Assembly: GCA_035527715.1 (NCBI GenBank)
Contig: DATKZY010000118.1
Coordinates: forward strand, 62,001 to 126,000
Length of the DNA stretch: 64,000 bases
Reading direction: 5' to 3'
Source: DSUN01 sp035527715
GTDB lineage: Bacteria; Planctomycetota; PUPC01; DSUN01
A program made the position numbers and the translations under genes. Below the pieces are notes generated by a model. It made no database searches. It was given only the letters and a program-made list of their open reading frames with translations, and was not told the origin of the DNA. This document shows, piece after piece, positions 15,664-26,964 of the stretch. Position 1 is the first letter of the stretch. The number at the start of each line of letters is the position of its first letter.

Positions 15664-16587
15664 TCACGCCCACTCGAAGGGGTGGGACTGGGCGAAGTCG
15701 GGGTGGTAGGTGTCGGGGCTGGCGAGGTCCTGGGTCCAGCCGCGGTAGAAGCCGAGGCGGTGGAACTCGTCGAGGACTTCGTGATATTCGTCGGGGCGGA
15801 GGTCCCTGCCCAGGTCGGGGTGGCCGGCCACGGCGGGCGTGGGGCGATACTGGGCCATGAGGGAGAGGTGGACGTCGGTCGAGAGGTGGTCGGCGATCCA
15901 GCGGAGGCAACGCAGGCTGTTGCCGACGTGGCCGGGGAGGACGAGGTGGCGGACGATGAGGCCGCTCTCGATGTAGCCTGAGTCGCCGACGACGAGGCGC
16001 GAGCCTTTCTGGCGGAACATCTCCATCAGGGCCTTCGCGGCGATGGCGGGGTAGTCGGGCGCACCGGACAGGCGGCCGGCCAGCTCGGCATCCATGTACT
16101 TCAGGTCGGGGAGGTAGGCGTCCATCAGGCCATCGAGCGAGGCCAGGGTCTCCACCGTGTCGTAGGCGTTGGTGTTCATGACGAAGGCCGGCCTGGGGCG
16201 GCGGCCCTCCAGTGCGCGGAGGATGGCCTTCATCTGGGGGATGCAGTGGGAGGGGGAGACGAAGCCGACGGCGCCCACGCCGCGGTCAAGCGCGGCCTCG
16301 ATGCAGCGGACGGCCTGTCCGAGGGTGAGCGCGTGCTCGATGATGGGGCCCTGGTTGCGGCTGATCTGGTGGTTCTGGCAGTAGAGGCACTGGAGGTTGC
16401 AGTGGGTGAAGAAGACGTTCGCGATGCCGTGGGGGCCGCTGATGGGGGGCTCTTCGCCGCGATGGACGCAAATGGCGCCGACGCGGATGTCGGCGCCGGT
16501 GCGGCAGTGGCCGAGCTGGCCCTCGGCACGGCGAGCGCCGCAGGCGCGGGGGCAGAGGGTGCAGGGTTGAGCGACAGCGGTGGTCAT
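15664..16587 (-). CDS. Radical SAM protein, PflX-like (COG1313 type)
   Basis: 307 residues from ATG 16587. The CxxxCxxC radical SAM motif is CNLQCLYC (about residue 70). The N-terminus has an additional cysteine cluster (CTLCPRACGARR... GHCR) typical of the pyruvate formate-lyase activating enzyme-like PflX group. It would use a 4Fe-4S cluster and SAM to create a radical; the substrate of this group is not established. The frame extends upstream through the inverted repeat at 16600-16678, but the region there is repeat sequence and was not taken as coding. The stop abuts the convergent plus-strand gene stop by one base. Confidence 0.88.
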   Translation of the reverse strand: MTTAVAQPCTLCPRACGARRAEGQLGHCRTGADIRVGAICVHRGEEPPISGPHGIANVFFTHCNLQCLYCQNHQISRNQGPIIEHALTLGQAVRCIEAALDRGVGAVGFVSPSHCIPQMKAILRALEGRRPRPAFVMNTNAYDTVETLASLDGLMDAYLPDLKYMDAELAGRLSGAPDYPAIAAKALMEMFRQKGSRLVVGDSGYIESGLIVRHLVLPGHVGNSLRCLRWIADHLSTDVHLSLMAQYRPTPAVAGHPDLGRDLRPDEYHEVLDEFHRLGFYRGWTQDLASPDTYHPDFAQSHPFEWA

Positions 16588-16599
16588 GGAGCGGTGTCG

Positions 16600-16678
16600 G
16601 GTGTCAGGTGTTGGGGCACCAAACCGGGAGGCCTCCCTGTTCCGGGCCCCCAACACCTGACACCCAACCCCTGACACC
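16600..16678. repeat. Heptamer-armed hairpin
   Basis: The left arm 16600-16616 and the right arm 16648-16664 are perfect complements over 17 bp with a 31-nt loop. Both arms are built from heptamers: GGTGTCG, GGTGTCA and GGTGTTG follow each other from about 16594. The complementary strand of 16648-16678 reads GGTGTCA, GGGGTTG, GGTGTCA, GGTGTTG. It lies between the radical SAM gene and the YebC gene. Confidence 0.85.
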
Positions 16679-16682
16679 ATCT

Positions 16683-17423
16683 CTATTCCTTGGCCGCTTC
16701 GAGGTCGGCAGGCGCGTCGAAGTTGGTGTAGACGTTCTGGACGTCGTCGTGGTCTTCGAGTTCTTCGAGCAGGTTGAGGGCCTTCCGGGCGGCTTCGCCT
16801 TCGAGCTTGATGAGCGTCTGAGGGAGGCGGGTGAGCTCGGCGACGTCGGGGGTGAGGCCCTTGTCGAGGAGGGCCTGCTTGACCTTGTGGAACTCGGCGG
16901 GGGCGGTGGTGATCTCGTAGGTGCCGTTGGTCCGCACCAGGTCGTCGGCGCCGGCGTTGAGGGCGAGCTCCATCAGGTCGTCCTCGCCGATGGCGTCGGC
17001 GGCGATGGTGAGGAGGCCCTTGGCCTCGAACATCCAGGCGACGGAGCCCTCCATTTTGCCGCCGCGCTGGGAGAAGACTTTGCGGAGCTCGGCGGCGGTG
17101 CGGTTGCGGCTGTCGGTGAGGACTTCGACGAGGATGGCGATGCCGTGGGGGCCGTAGCCCTCGTAGGTGAGGCGCTCGTAGGTGACGCCGGGCAGCTCGC
17201 CCGTGCCGCGCTTGACGGCGCGCGCGATGTTGTCGCGCGGCACGTTGGCCGCCTTCGCGGCGTCAATGGCCGCGCGCAGGATGAAATTGGTGTCGGAGTC
17301 GCCGCCGCCCTGCTGCGCCGCCATGATGATGTCCTTGGCCAGCTTGGAGAACAGCTTGCCCCTCTTCGCGTCCGTGGCGGCCTTCTTGTGCTTGATCGTT
17401 GCCCAGTGCGAGTGGCCAGACAT
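16683..17423 (-). CDS. yebC: YebC/PmpR family protein
   Basis: 246 residues, the normal length for the family. The N-terminus MSGHSHWATIKHKKAATDAKRG (first 20 or so residues) is diagnostic, and the three-domain body follows (GTGELPG, YEGYGPHGIAILVE, SRNRTAAELRKVF). Family members bind DNA as regulators, and some (YeeN/YebC2) act on ribosomes at proline-rich stretches. AGGAGG lies 7 nt before the ATG. It stands between a TPR gene and a radical SAM gene on the same strand, with repeats on both sides. Confidence 0.96.
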   Translation of the reverse strand: MSGHSHWATIKHKKAATDAKRGKLFSKLAKDIIMAAQQGGGDSDTNFILRAAIDAAKAANVPRDNIARAVKRGTGELPGVTYERLTYEGYGPHGIAILVEVLTDSRNRTAAELRKVFSQRGGKMEGSVAWMFEAKGLLTIAADAIGEDDLMELALNAGADDLVRTNGTYEITTAPAEFHKVKQALLDKGLTPDVAELTRLPQTLIKLEGEAARKALNLLEELEDHDDVQNVYTNFDAPADLEAAKE

Positions 17424-17470
17424 TTCCGAACCTCCTGAGACGTTGTGGCGAGGGAAAGGAGCCGCAGGAC

Positions 17471-17527
17471 GGGGTCACATCTTCATTTCGCACATGGCGG
17501 CCCTGGGCGAAATGAAGATGTGACCCC
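17471..17527. repeat. Perfect 21-bp inverted repeat
   Basis: Arms at 17471-17491 and 17507-17527 (starting GGGGTCACATCTTCATTTCG) pair without a mismatch over a 15-nt loop. It is AT-richer than its surroundings and resembles REP-type hairpins that accompany REP-associated transposases. It could also end transcription between the TPR gene and yebC. Confidence 0.85.
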
Positions 17528-17577
17528 TGGGACGCCGGAGCTTGGCGTGTGCCCAGTCTCGGGGAGGGGGCTTGTGT

Positions 17578-17666
17578 GAATGGCCAATGACCAATGACCA
17601 ATGACCAATGGAGAAGACTTGGCCTGCAGTGCGCTGGTCATTGCGTCATTGGTCATTGGTCATTCG
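17578..17666. repeat. Heptamer-armed hairpin (CCAATGA type)
   Basis: The left arm (17578-17610) carries the heptamer CCAATGA repeated three times followed by CCAATG. The right arm (17637-17666) has the complementary TCATTGG repeats with one variant unit (TCATTGC). The loop is about 26 nt. The right arm overlaps the end of the minus-strand TPR gene, whose last residues and stop codon (AAT GAC CAA TGA) are supplied by the repeat. Confidence 0.85.
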
Positions 17667-20250
17667 CCTTCTCGGCGGGGGGGTCCTTGGGCTGGGTGTT
17701 CTTGAGCTTCTCGGCGACGCCTTCGATGTCGGGGTCGAGGACGATGGCCCTGGCCCAGGCTTCGCGGGCCTCGCGGAGCTTGCCGAGCTTGTGGTAGGCG
17801 TCGCCGAGGTGGTCGCGGATGACCGCGTCCTCCTCGTACTGGAGGGCGCGGAGGAGGAGCTTCAGCGCGTCCTCGTGCTTGCCTTGCTGGTAGTAGGCCC
17901 AGCCGAGGCTGTCGAGGTAGGCGCCGTTGAGGGGTTCGTCGTGGAGGGCCTTCTTGACGAGCTCGGCGGCCTGGTCGAGGTTCTTGCCGCGCTCGGCGTA
18001 GAAGTAGCCGAGGTGGTTGAGCACGGCCGGGTTATCGGGCTCGGCCTTGTGGGTCTCGACGAGCACCCGTTCGCTGTCGTCGTAGCGCTTGAGGTCGTCG
18101 AGGAGGGAGGCGTGGGCGAGGCGGTAGTCGGCCCGCTTGTTCGAGGGGGCGAGCAGAATGGCCTTCTGAATCGCGTCGAGGGCCTTCGGGTAGTCCTTCT
18201 CGCCGGAGTAGAGGCCGCAGAGGTCGCGCCAGATCTCGGCCTTGTGGGTGGGGGTGCCGCGCTTCTCGCGCTCGAGGGTGGCGAGGGCGTCGGTGAGGAG
18301 TTGGATGGCGCGCTGCCGGTTGGCGGCGCCGAGGTCGGGCTGGCCCGAGCGGGTCTGGGCGACGCCGAGGCGGTAGAGCATTCGGGCCTCGCCCTCGCCC
18401 ACCGAGAGGGTGTCGAGGTAGCTCTTGTAGTGGGCGGCGGCGCGGGTCCAGTCGCCCAGCACCTGGTAGCATGCCCCGAGCTGGAGGTGTGCGATGGCCT
18501 GCTTGGCGTCGAGGCGCAGGGCCTCGAGGAAGTGCTCGATGGCGGGCCTGGGCTGGTTGCGCTGGAGGTCCACCTCGCCGAGCTGGATGCGGACGGCGGC
18601 CTTTGCCGCGTCGTTGCCGGTGGCCTCGGCGGCGTCGAGGAGGAGCTTTCGGGCCTGCTCGCGGGCGGCTTCGGCGGGTTCGGCCTGCCCGGCGCATTCG
18701 AGGCAGGCAGCGGCCTCGATGAGGGCGCCGGCGGTGGCGAGAGTCTTGGGGTGCTTCTCGACGTAGCGGCGGAGGATGGCGGCCGCCTCGGTCCAGTTCC
18801 GCACGCGCTTGTGGGCGCCGGCCAGGAGGAGAAGCTTGCGGGGGTCGTCGGGTTCGAGCTGCTGGGCGACGATGAGGTAGCCGAGAGCCTTGTCGGGCTG
18901 CCGGTCGGCGTAGTAGAGTTCGGCGAGGGTGATGTGGAGCTGGACCTCGGCGGGCGTGCTGCGGGTCGTGCCGATGGCGCGGGCGAGGAGGTCGAACGCC
19001 TGCTTCTTGCGTTCGGCGGCGAGCGGGGTCTTGCCGGCCTGCTGGAGGGCCTCGCCGAGCTCGAAGACGGTCTGGGCGTCGGCGGGGCCGAGGTTCTTGC
19101 CCTTCAGGGACTCCTCGAGGACAGCGGCCGCCTTGTCCCACTGGGAGAGCTCGGAATAGCAATCGGCCACGCGGCGCCACAGGTCGGTTCGCTTGGGGTC
19201 GGCGGCGAGGGCCTTGCGGAAGGCGTCGGCGGCCTGCTCCATCTCCTCGTGCTTGACGTAGAGGACGGCGAGGCCGATGAACTCCTCGGCGGTCGGGGCC
19301 TTGTGGTCCGCGAGAATCTTGAGACGCCACTCGATGGCCTTGCCGAAGCTGCCAGCCTCCTCGAAGTGCTCGGCGAGGAACTCCTTCTGGCGAGCCGTGT
19401 GCTCGGAGACGATGGCGGCGGCGCGCTCGAGGGTGCGGAGCATGTCGTCGGTGCGGCCTGCGGCCTGGTAGGCGAGCGAGAGGGCCTCGAGGGTGGCGGG
19501 GTCGGTGGCGTTGGCGGCGGCGGCCTCGTGGCGGCGGAGGGCGTCGCCGCGTTCGGCCTCGGTGAGCTGGCCGTAGGCGGCCGCCACGTTGCTGAGGTCG
19601 GCCTCCGCGCCCTGGGTGCGCTGGACGACCTCGCGGAAGCTCCGCAGGGCTTCGTCGTAGAGCTTCTCCTTGAGCTGGAGCGAGCCGAGCGACAGGTAGG
19701 CCTTGCGGCTGCGATAGCCGCAGTCGAGGAGGAACTGGTACCACTTGATGGCGTTCTTGTAGTCGCGCTGGCGCTCGTAGATCCAGGCGATGCGCAGGAC
19801 GAGGCCCTCGTGGTTCCGGGGGCGGCGGGCCGATCTGGCGGCGGCCTCGAGCTCGTCGAGCGCCTTGTCGCGCTCGCCGAGCGCGTTGTACACGAAGGCC
19901 AGCGTCTCGTGCGCCGCGCCCTCCTGGGGGTCGAGCTCCAGGGAGCGCTTGAGGCGCTCCAGGGCCTCCTTGTTCTTGCCCAGGCGATAGTGGCAGAAGC
20001 CCAGCTCGAAGAACACGGCGGCGGAGTCCTTGTCGAACTCCAGCACCTTGTTGAAGCGCTCGATGGCGTCGGCGTACTTGTCCTGGAGCTTCAGTTGCAC
20101 GGCCTCCAGGAAGAGCACCTGGGCCTCGATGGGCAGCTCGCGGTTCGCCGCCGCCTTGGCGGGCGGCGCCTTGGCGGGCTCGGGGGGCGGGGCCTCGCCG
20201 GCCAGCACACCCGTCAGCAGCACGCACAGGCAGGGGACAAGGCGACGCAC
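17653..20250 (-). CDS. Exported TPR-repeat protein
   Basis: 865 residues. The signal peptide MRRLVPCLCVLLTGVLAGEA is followed by an alanine/proline-rich linker, then about twenty tetratricopeptide repeats across the rest (for example YADAIERFNKVLEFDKDSA, AVFFELGFCHYRLGKNKEAL). TPRs form scaffolds for protein complexes. I chose GTG 20250 because GAGGAG (20259-20264) lies 8 nt ahead; the GTG at 20259 overlaps that site. The C-terminus ends in repeat-derived residues (ANDQ) from the hairpin at 17578-17666, so the original end may have been altered. It lies 74 nt downstream of hisG. Confidence 0.9.
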   Translation of the reverse strand: MRRLVPCLCVLLTGVLAGEAPPPEPAKAPPAKAAANRELPIEAQVLFLEAVQLKLQDKYADAIERFNKVLEFDKDSAAVFFELGFCHYRLGKNKEALERLKRSLELDPQEGAAHETLAFVYNALGERDKALDELEAAARSARRPRNHEGLVLRIAWIYERQRDYKNAIKWYQFLLDCGYRSRKAYLSLGSLQLKEKLYDEALRSFREVVQRTQGAEADLSNVAAAYGQLTEAERGDALRRHEAAAANATDPATLEALSLAYQAAGRTDDMLRTLERAAAIVSEHTARQKEFLAEHFEEAGSFGKAIEWRLKILADHKAPTAEEFIGLAVLYVKHEEMEQAADAFRKALAADPKRTDLWRRVADCYSELSQWDKAAAVLEESLKGKNLGPADAQTVFELGEALQQAGKTPLAAERKKQAFDLLARAIGTTRSTPAEVQLHITLAELYYADRQPDKALGYLIVAQQLEPDDPRKLLLLAGAHKRVRNWTEAAAILRRYVEKHPKTLATAGALIEAAACLECAGQAEPAEAAREQARKLLLDAAEATGNDAAKAAVRIQLGEVDLQRNQPRPAIEHFLEALRLDAKQAIAHLQLGACYQVLGDWTRAAAHYKSYLDTLSVGEGEARMLYRLGVAQTRSGQPDLGAANRQRAIQLLTDALATLEREKRGTPTHKAEIWRDLCGLYSGEKDYPKALDAIQKAILLAPSNKRADYRLAHASLLDDLKRYDDSERVLVETHKAEPDNPAVLNHLGYFYAERGKNLDQAAELVKKALHDEPLNGAYLDSLGWAYYQQGKHEDALKLLLRALQYEEDAVIRDHLGDAYHKLGKLREAREAWARAIVLDPDIEGVAEKLKNTQPKDPPAEKANDQ

Positions 20251-20272
20251 GCCGTTCACTCCTCAACGGGGC

Positions 20273-20328
20273 GGGCGGCCACGCGGGGCCGCTCCTACGG
20301 ACGGGCGGCCACGCAGGGCCGCCCCTAC
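20273..20328. repeat. Two tandem 26-bp hairpin units
   Basis: Copies at 20273-20298 and 20303-20328 have a 30-nt period. Each contains GGGCGGCC, then an ACGC loop segment, then GGCCGC(C/T)C and CTAC. The hisG stop codon (minus strand, 20325-20327) lies in the second copy. A third copy in the opposite orientation is at 51153-51179. Confidence 0.8.
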
Positions 20329-21191
20329 GGGATGATCTTGTTCAGCGGCAGCTCGATGATGCCCTCGGCCCCCGCGCGCTTCAGCTCCGGGATCAGGCGC
20401 CGCACCACGCTCTCGTCCACGATCGTCTCCAGGGCGTACCAGCCCTCCTCGGAGAGCTTGGAGATCGTGGGCCTGCGGAGCGCAGGGAGAATGGCGCACA
20501 CGGCCCTGAGACTCGGCTCGGCGACATTGAGCTTCAGGCACACCTTCTCCCGCGCCCGGATGGCGCCCTGCACGAGGAGCTGGATGCTCTCGATCTTCGC
20601 GCGCTTCCAGGGGTCCTGCCAGGCCCGCTTGTTGGCGATGAGGACGGTGACCGACTGCATCACGGTGTCCACGATCCGCAGCTTGTGGGCGCGGAGGCTC
20701 GAGCCCGTCTCGGTGAGCTCCACGATGGCGTCCACCAGGCCCGCCTTGGCCTCGGTGGCGCCCCAGGAGAACTCGACCTTGGCCTCGACCCCCTTGCTGG
20801 CCAGGTACTTGCGGGTGGTGTTCACCAGCTCGGTGGCGATGAGCTTGCCCTGGAGGTCCTCGGCCCGCTCGACGGGCGAGGCCTCGGGCACAGCGAGCAC
20901 CCAGCGGACGGGGCTGAGGCGCTGCTTGGCGTAGCACAACTCGCCCACCTCGGCCACGTCGGCGTCGTTCTCCACCACCCAGTCGCGTCCCGTCAGCCCG
21001 GCGTCCAGCACGCCGTCCTGCACGTAGCGCGCCATCTCCTGGGCGCGGAAGAGCACCAGGTCCAGCTCCGGGTCGTCCACCGTCGGGTAATACGAGCGGC
21101 TGCCGCAGGCCACGTGGAAGCCCGCCTTCCCCATCAGCTCGAAGGTGGCCTCCTGGAGGCTGCCTTTCGGCAGTCCGAGCACGAGTTTCAT
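20325..21191 (-). CDS. hisG: ATP phosphoribosyltransferase, long form
   Basis: 288 residues. It catalyses the first step of histidine synthesis, joining ATP and PRPP. The N-terminus (MKLVLGLPKGSLQEAT), DAGLTGRDWV, the PRPP-binding region ELTETGSSL and a C-terminal regulatory domain of about 75 residues (AILPALRRPTISKLSEEGW) show the long HisG form, which is feedback-inhibited by histidine and does not need HisZ. AGGAAA precedes ATG 21191. No other his gene is nearby. It has its own promoter, divergent from the histidine kinase gene. Confidence 0.95.
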   Translation of the reverse strand: MKLVLGLPKGSLQEATFELMGKAGFHVACGSRSYYPTVDDPELDLVLFRAQEMARYVQDGVLDAGLTGRDWVVENDADVAEVGELCYAKQRLSPVRWVLAVPEASPVERAEDLQGKLIATELVNTTRKYLASKGVEAKVEFSWGATEAKAGLVDAIVELTETGSSLRAHKLRIVDTVMQSVTVLIANKRAWQDPWKRAKIESIQLLVQGAIRAREKVCLKLNVAEPSLRAVCAILPALRRPTISKLSEEGWYALETIVDESVVRRLIPELKRAGAEGIIELPLNKIIP

Positions 21192-21250
21192 CGTTTCCTG
21201 CCTGGCTCCTGGGGGCTGAAAAACATGGCAAGTCCGACAGGCAAAGCCGC

Positions 21251-21279
21251 ATGATAGCAAGTTCGGCAAGGCGCGGCAA
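21251..21279 (-). promoter_or_regulatory. Candidate hisG promoter
   Basis: Minus strand: TTGCCG (21274-21279), a 17-nt spacer, TATCAT (21251-21256), about 60 nt before the start codon. Confidence 0.6.
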
Positions 21280-21312
21280 GGGTTTTTTGCGTCCGGCGGC
21301 CCCACGGCCCGG

Positions 21313-21341
21313 TTGATCGCACGCGCCTCCGGGCATATAAT
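21313..21341 (+). promoter_or_regulatory. Promoter of the hybrid histidine kinase gene
   Basis: TTGATC (21313-21318), a 17-nt spacer, and a perfect TATAAT (21336-21341). Because transcription would start near 21348, the coding start must lie downstream, which supports GTG 21388. Confidence 0.75.
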
Positions 21342-21387
21342 CGAGACGACGGGGCAGTTGCCGTTCACCGCAGGAGACGCAAGGCCC

Positions 21388-23690
<2,303 letters not shown>

Positions 23691-23694
<4 letters not shown>

Positions 23695-24041
23695 CCCTCG
23701 GCCCGCCCGGCCGCGTCCCGCAGCTCCGCCACCTCGTCGGCGAACGCCTCGATCTCCCCCGGGGTCATGCCGAGGCGTGGGGGCACGTAGTCGGGCAGGT
23801 CGCGCACGTAGGGGCAGTCGCCGGGAAACACGCCGAGGCGGATCCCCTCCTCGACCGGGATGCACTCGGGGTTCACCTCGCGCCGCCGCTCGTAGACCGT
23901 GCAGAGCCGCGTCGCGGTGTCGAGCTGTGGGCAGGGGAAAGGGGTGTAGACCACGTCGCCCTCGATGATGAGCTTCGCGTAGCAGCAGCGGCCGCAGCGC
24001 TCGCACAGCTCGGGGGCAGTCTCGGGCTTCGCGTCGTGGAT
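23691..24041 (-). CDS. YkgJ-like cysteine-cluster protein, start unclear
   Basis: 116 residues if started at the ATC 24041. The motif CERCGRCC followed by CPQLD, CTVYERRR and CPY is the cysteine cluster of the YkgJ/UPF0153 family, thought to bind iron or zinc. No ATG, GTG or TTG lies in frame ahead of the cluster; AGGAAG sits 6 nt before ATC 24041, and a CTG lies just before CERC. The upstream text (CGGGTTTCGAGTGC on the plus strand) looks like a fragment of a heptamer-type repeat, so the true start may have been replaced. The stop is at 23691-23693, sharing CTAG with the histidine kinase stop. Confidence 0.6.
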
Positions 24042-24076
24042 CGCCGGCTTCCTGTTTCGGGTTTCGAGTGCCCGTC

Positions 24077-26824
24077 CTACGGCGCGGGCGCGCCGGGCCA
24101 GGCGGCCCGGCGAGCCACAATATAGGTCGGCACGGTGTCGAGCGACACGAGGAACAGGCCGCCCTCGGCCCGCACCGTCCTGGGCGGCTGGCCGCGGCGG
24201 AATATGCGGGCCTCCTGGGTGTTCAGACGCAACTGCACGGTCTCCTGGCCCACGAGCTTGTAGGCCGCGAAGACATCCTCGTTCCGCGTACGGAAGAGGG
24301 TGACGACGGCGTCGGAGCCGCTGAGGGCCAGGCGGGCGCCCGGCTCGGCCTCAGCGGCGGGGCCGAGCCATTCGGCCAGGCGCGCCGCCTGCTCGCCGAG
24401 GCGTTCGGCCACTCGCGCGAGGGTGGGCCCTGCGTCGCCGCGGCCGGCGCGGCTGCGGATCCAGAGGAGGATGCGGCGGGCCTTGCGCCACTTGGTGGCG
24501 GCGACGGCGAGTTGGGGAAGCGCCTCGGCCGGCTCGGCGAGGCCCGCGGTGTAGGCCAGGGCGCCCTCCTGGACCGAGGCGAGCGCGCCGAGGAGGGCGC
24601 GGAACATGTAGATGCCCTCGGAAATCCGCTCGCCGCGCTGCGCGGCGGGGGCCGACTCGAAGAGCGGCGCCTCCCACGGCGGCGGCATCGTGCCGAGGGC
24701 CTCGCGGAAGGCGGCGTGGATCGGCTCGAGGCGCGCCTGGAGGGCGCGCAGCTTCAGCCCCTGGTCCTTCAGGCCCTTGATCTGGGCGGCGGCCGCCGCG
24801 CCGGTGGCCCGGGCACGCAGCGCCGCCCACTCGCACGCCAGGTCGCCCTCCTCCACCGGGAGCACGAGCGGGGCTCCGAGGCCGAACGGCTGCGGCGTCG
24901 CGGCCAACACGTCGCTGTCCAGCCGGTCCACCTCCACGAGGGCCTTGGCCAGCTTGTCGGCGGCCTCGCCCTCGCACAGGGTGCCCGCCCAGCCGCGGAA
25001 GTGGGCCTCGGGCGTCAGCGTCGGGTCCCACGCGTAGCGGGCGAGGAACGAGATGCGCGCGCCCGTGCCACTCCGGTAGGGCACGGCAACCGTCGTGGCC
25101 TTGGCCGCCCGGAGCGCGGCAGCCGTCTGGGCCATCTCCTCCACGCGCGGCAGGGCCAGGAGGTCGCCGGGGTCGCCCAACACGTCGAGGGGCTGTCCCA
25201 CGCCCTTCGCGTCGAGCCCCAGGCAGGCGGGCGGCGCCGCGCGGCACAGCGTGCCCTGGGGCGAGCGGCGGGCGAAGCCGAGCGCGATGCCACGCCGCCG
25301 CGCGTAGTCGGCCAGGATCGCCAGGCCGCGCTGGTGGGCGCGAACCGCCTCGGCCACGCACGACCAGGGCGGGGTGATCTCGAAGGGGAACAGCGCCCGC
25401 CGCGAGGCGCCCCCAGGCTCGTAGGCGAACGTTGCCTCCAGGCCGTCGAGGGGGAACACGACCTCGTTGAAGCGGTTCTTCGCCGCCAGGTCAATCATCG
25501 CCAGCCACTGCCACTGGGACCAGCGGGCGGCCCACGCCGGCTCCGGCCCCGCGGCCACGAGCAGCCGGCGGGCGAAGATGGGCTTCTTCGCCTCGTCGAG
25601 GTCCGGCAGGCGGAACGGCCCGCGAGCGGGCAGGCGCGCGCCCAGCATCGAGAAGCGCACGCCGTAGTGCTCGAGGAGCGCGTAGACGCCGTTGACCACG
25701 CCGCGCGGGGCAGCCGCCGTGACGAGGAGCGCCGGGCGCTCGCCGTGGCGCAGGCTCTTGAGGAGATAGCCGTCGTCGCCCAGGTCGCGGACGCGGCCCT
25801 CCAGGCCCGCCTGGCGCACCAGCTCCGCGGCCAGCTTGCTGTGGCCGGGCGTGCCCACCACGAGCAGCGGCTGCGCGGGCAGGGGCTCCTCGGAGTCGGG
25901 CTCGCGCGGCTCGAGGTTCGCATCGGTGAACTCGGCGAGGTACGAGCGCAGCTCGAGGGCGGCGAAGCGCTCGAGCTCCGCCTCCGGCGTGTCCTCCGAC
26001 AGCATCAGCACCGCGTTGCCCGGCGGGTGGAACGTATAGCCGAGGTCCAGCAGCGAGTCGGGCGGCCCCTCGAGCCATTTGGCGATGTCCACGCGCGTCT
26101 GCGAGCCGTCGTCGAAGACGAGGCGGAGCATGCGCCGCTCGGGCGGCAGCTCGGCCCACGCCGGCACTGAGCCTTGCGAGCGGGGCGGGGCCTTGGGGCC
26201 GAAGAGCTTCACCCGCGCGCTCGTCGCCCCGCCCGGAGCCACGGCCGGCAAACGGTGCCGCTCGCGGAACGTGTCGAAGCGCACCTCGAGCGTCGCCCTC
26301 GCCCCCTCGCCGCGGTAGTTCTCGACGTGGGCGGTGAGCCACGTGCCGTCGGGCGCGTGCTCCACCTGCACGAAGGCCAGCTCGAGCGGATGCGCGAAAT
26401 CAATACTCTGGAGCCGGAGCACGGGCGCGGCGGATGCCTGGCCCTCCTCGCTCTCGCGCGGCGGATGCAGGGTGCCGCGCAGCTTCAGCGGAGCACCCGT
26501 CCACGAGCGCAACCACGCCGGCACGCTCGCCGTCGGGCCCATGGCGCTCCCACCGCCGAGCAGGGGGAAGCGGCACACGTCCTCCCCGACGTCCAGGGCG
26601 CCCCGGGGATCCAGCCACGCCTTCGCCACGACGAGCGTCTTGCCCGCGTACTGGCCCGCCTGGGCCGCCAACTCGTCGGCCACCTCCTGGGTCCACTCGG
26701 GGATGAGGAGGGTCTTCTTGTGGGACTGCTGCCGGAGCGACCGGACGTCGGGCGGCATTTCCCCTCGTGGCACACACCCGAGCCCGCACACGACGCCCAG
26801 GGCGACTCCCGCTGCCCACTTCAT
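24077..26824 (-). CDS. Large lipoprotein with GH20/GH67-type N-terminal domain
   Basis: 915 residues. The N-terminus MKWAAGVALGVVCGLGC ends in a lipobox cysteine, so it is a membrane-anchored lipoprotein. The section near residues 350-450 (LLVVGTPGHSKLAAEL, LGDDGYLLKS, AAPRGVVNGVYALLEHYGVRF) is the small domain found before hexosaminidase (GH20) or alpha-glucuronidase (GH67) barrels and in related proteins. No clear catalytic pair is visible in the following part. Start ATG 26824 is preceded by GGAGGC. The upstream in-frame ATG was rejected because the promoter and lipobox favour the later start. Probably a surface glycan-binding or glycan-cutting protein. Confidence 0.82.
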   Translation of the reverse strand: MKWAAGVALGVVCGLGCVPRGEMPPDVRSLRQQSHKKTLLIPEWTQEVADELAAQAGQYAGKTLVVAKAWLDPRGALDVGEDVCRFPLLGGGSAMGPTASVPAWLRSWTGAPLKLRGTLHPPRESEEGQASAAPVLRLQSIDFAHPLELAFVQVEHAPDGTWLTAHVENYRGEGARATLEVRFDTFRERHRLPAVAPGGATSARVKLFGPKAPPRSQGSVPAWAELPPERRMLRLVFDDGSQTRVDIAKWLEGPPDSLLDLGYTFHPPGNAVLMLSEDTPEAELERFAALELRSYLAEFTDANLEPREPDSEEPLPAQPLLVVGTPGHSKLAAELVRQAGLEGRVRDLGDDGYLLKSLRHGERPALLVTAAAPRGVVNGVYALLEHYGVRFSMLGARLPARGPFRLPDLDEAKKPIFARRLLVAAGPEPAWAARWSQWQWLAMIDLAAKNRFNEVVFPLDGLEATFAYEPGGASRRALFPFEITPPWSCVAEAVRAHQRGLAILADYARRRGIALGFARRSPQGTLCRAAPPACLGLDAKGVGQPLDVLGDPGDLLALPRVEEMAQTAAALRAAKATTVAVPYRSGTGARISFLARYAWDPTLTPEAHFRGWAGTLCEGEAADKLAKALVEVDRLDSDVLAATPQPFGLGAPLVLPVEEGDLACEWAALRARATGAAAAAQIKGLKDQGLKLRALQARLEPIHAAFREALGTMPPPWEAPLFESAPAAQRGERISEGIYMFRALLGALASVQEGALAYTAGLAEPAEALPQLAVAATKWRKARRILLWIRSRAGRGDAGPTLARVAERLGEQAARLAEWLGPAAEAEPGARLALSGSDAVVTLFRTRNEDVFAAYKLVGQETVQLRLNTQEARIFRRGQPPRTVRAEGGLFLVSLDTVPTYIVARRAAWPGAPAP

Positions 26825-26876
26825 CCTTCGTGCCTCCGTCGCAACCTGCCGGGTCCGCCGCAACGCACGTGCCACG

Positions 26877-26906
26877 ATTATATCTCGTCCCGGCGCTGGC
26901 CTGCAA
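26877..26906 (-). promoter_or_regulatory. Candidate promoter of the lipoprotein gene
   Basis: Minus strand: TTGCAG (26901-26906), an 18-nt spacer, TATAAT (26877-26882), about 52 nt before ATG 26824. Confidence 0.6.
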
Positions 26907-26964
26907 GCCATGCGATGCGCTCCTCCACCTGCATGCGATCAGACGAGCCCGCCGCCTCCCGTAT

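Noticed and set aside
17608..20934. Very long plus-strand open frame (over 1000 codons) opposite the TPR gene and hisG
   Set aside because: It is leucine/glycine/valine-rich, with no family motif or start signal. It mirrors strongly coding minus-strand genes with recognisable domains, which is usual for GC-rich DNA.
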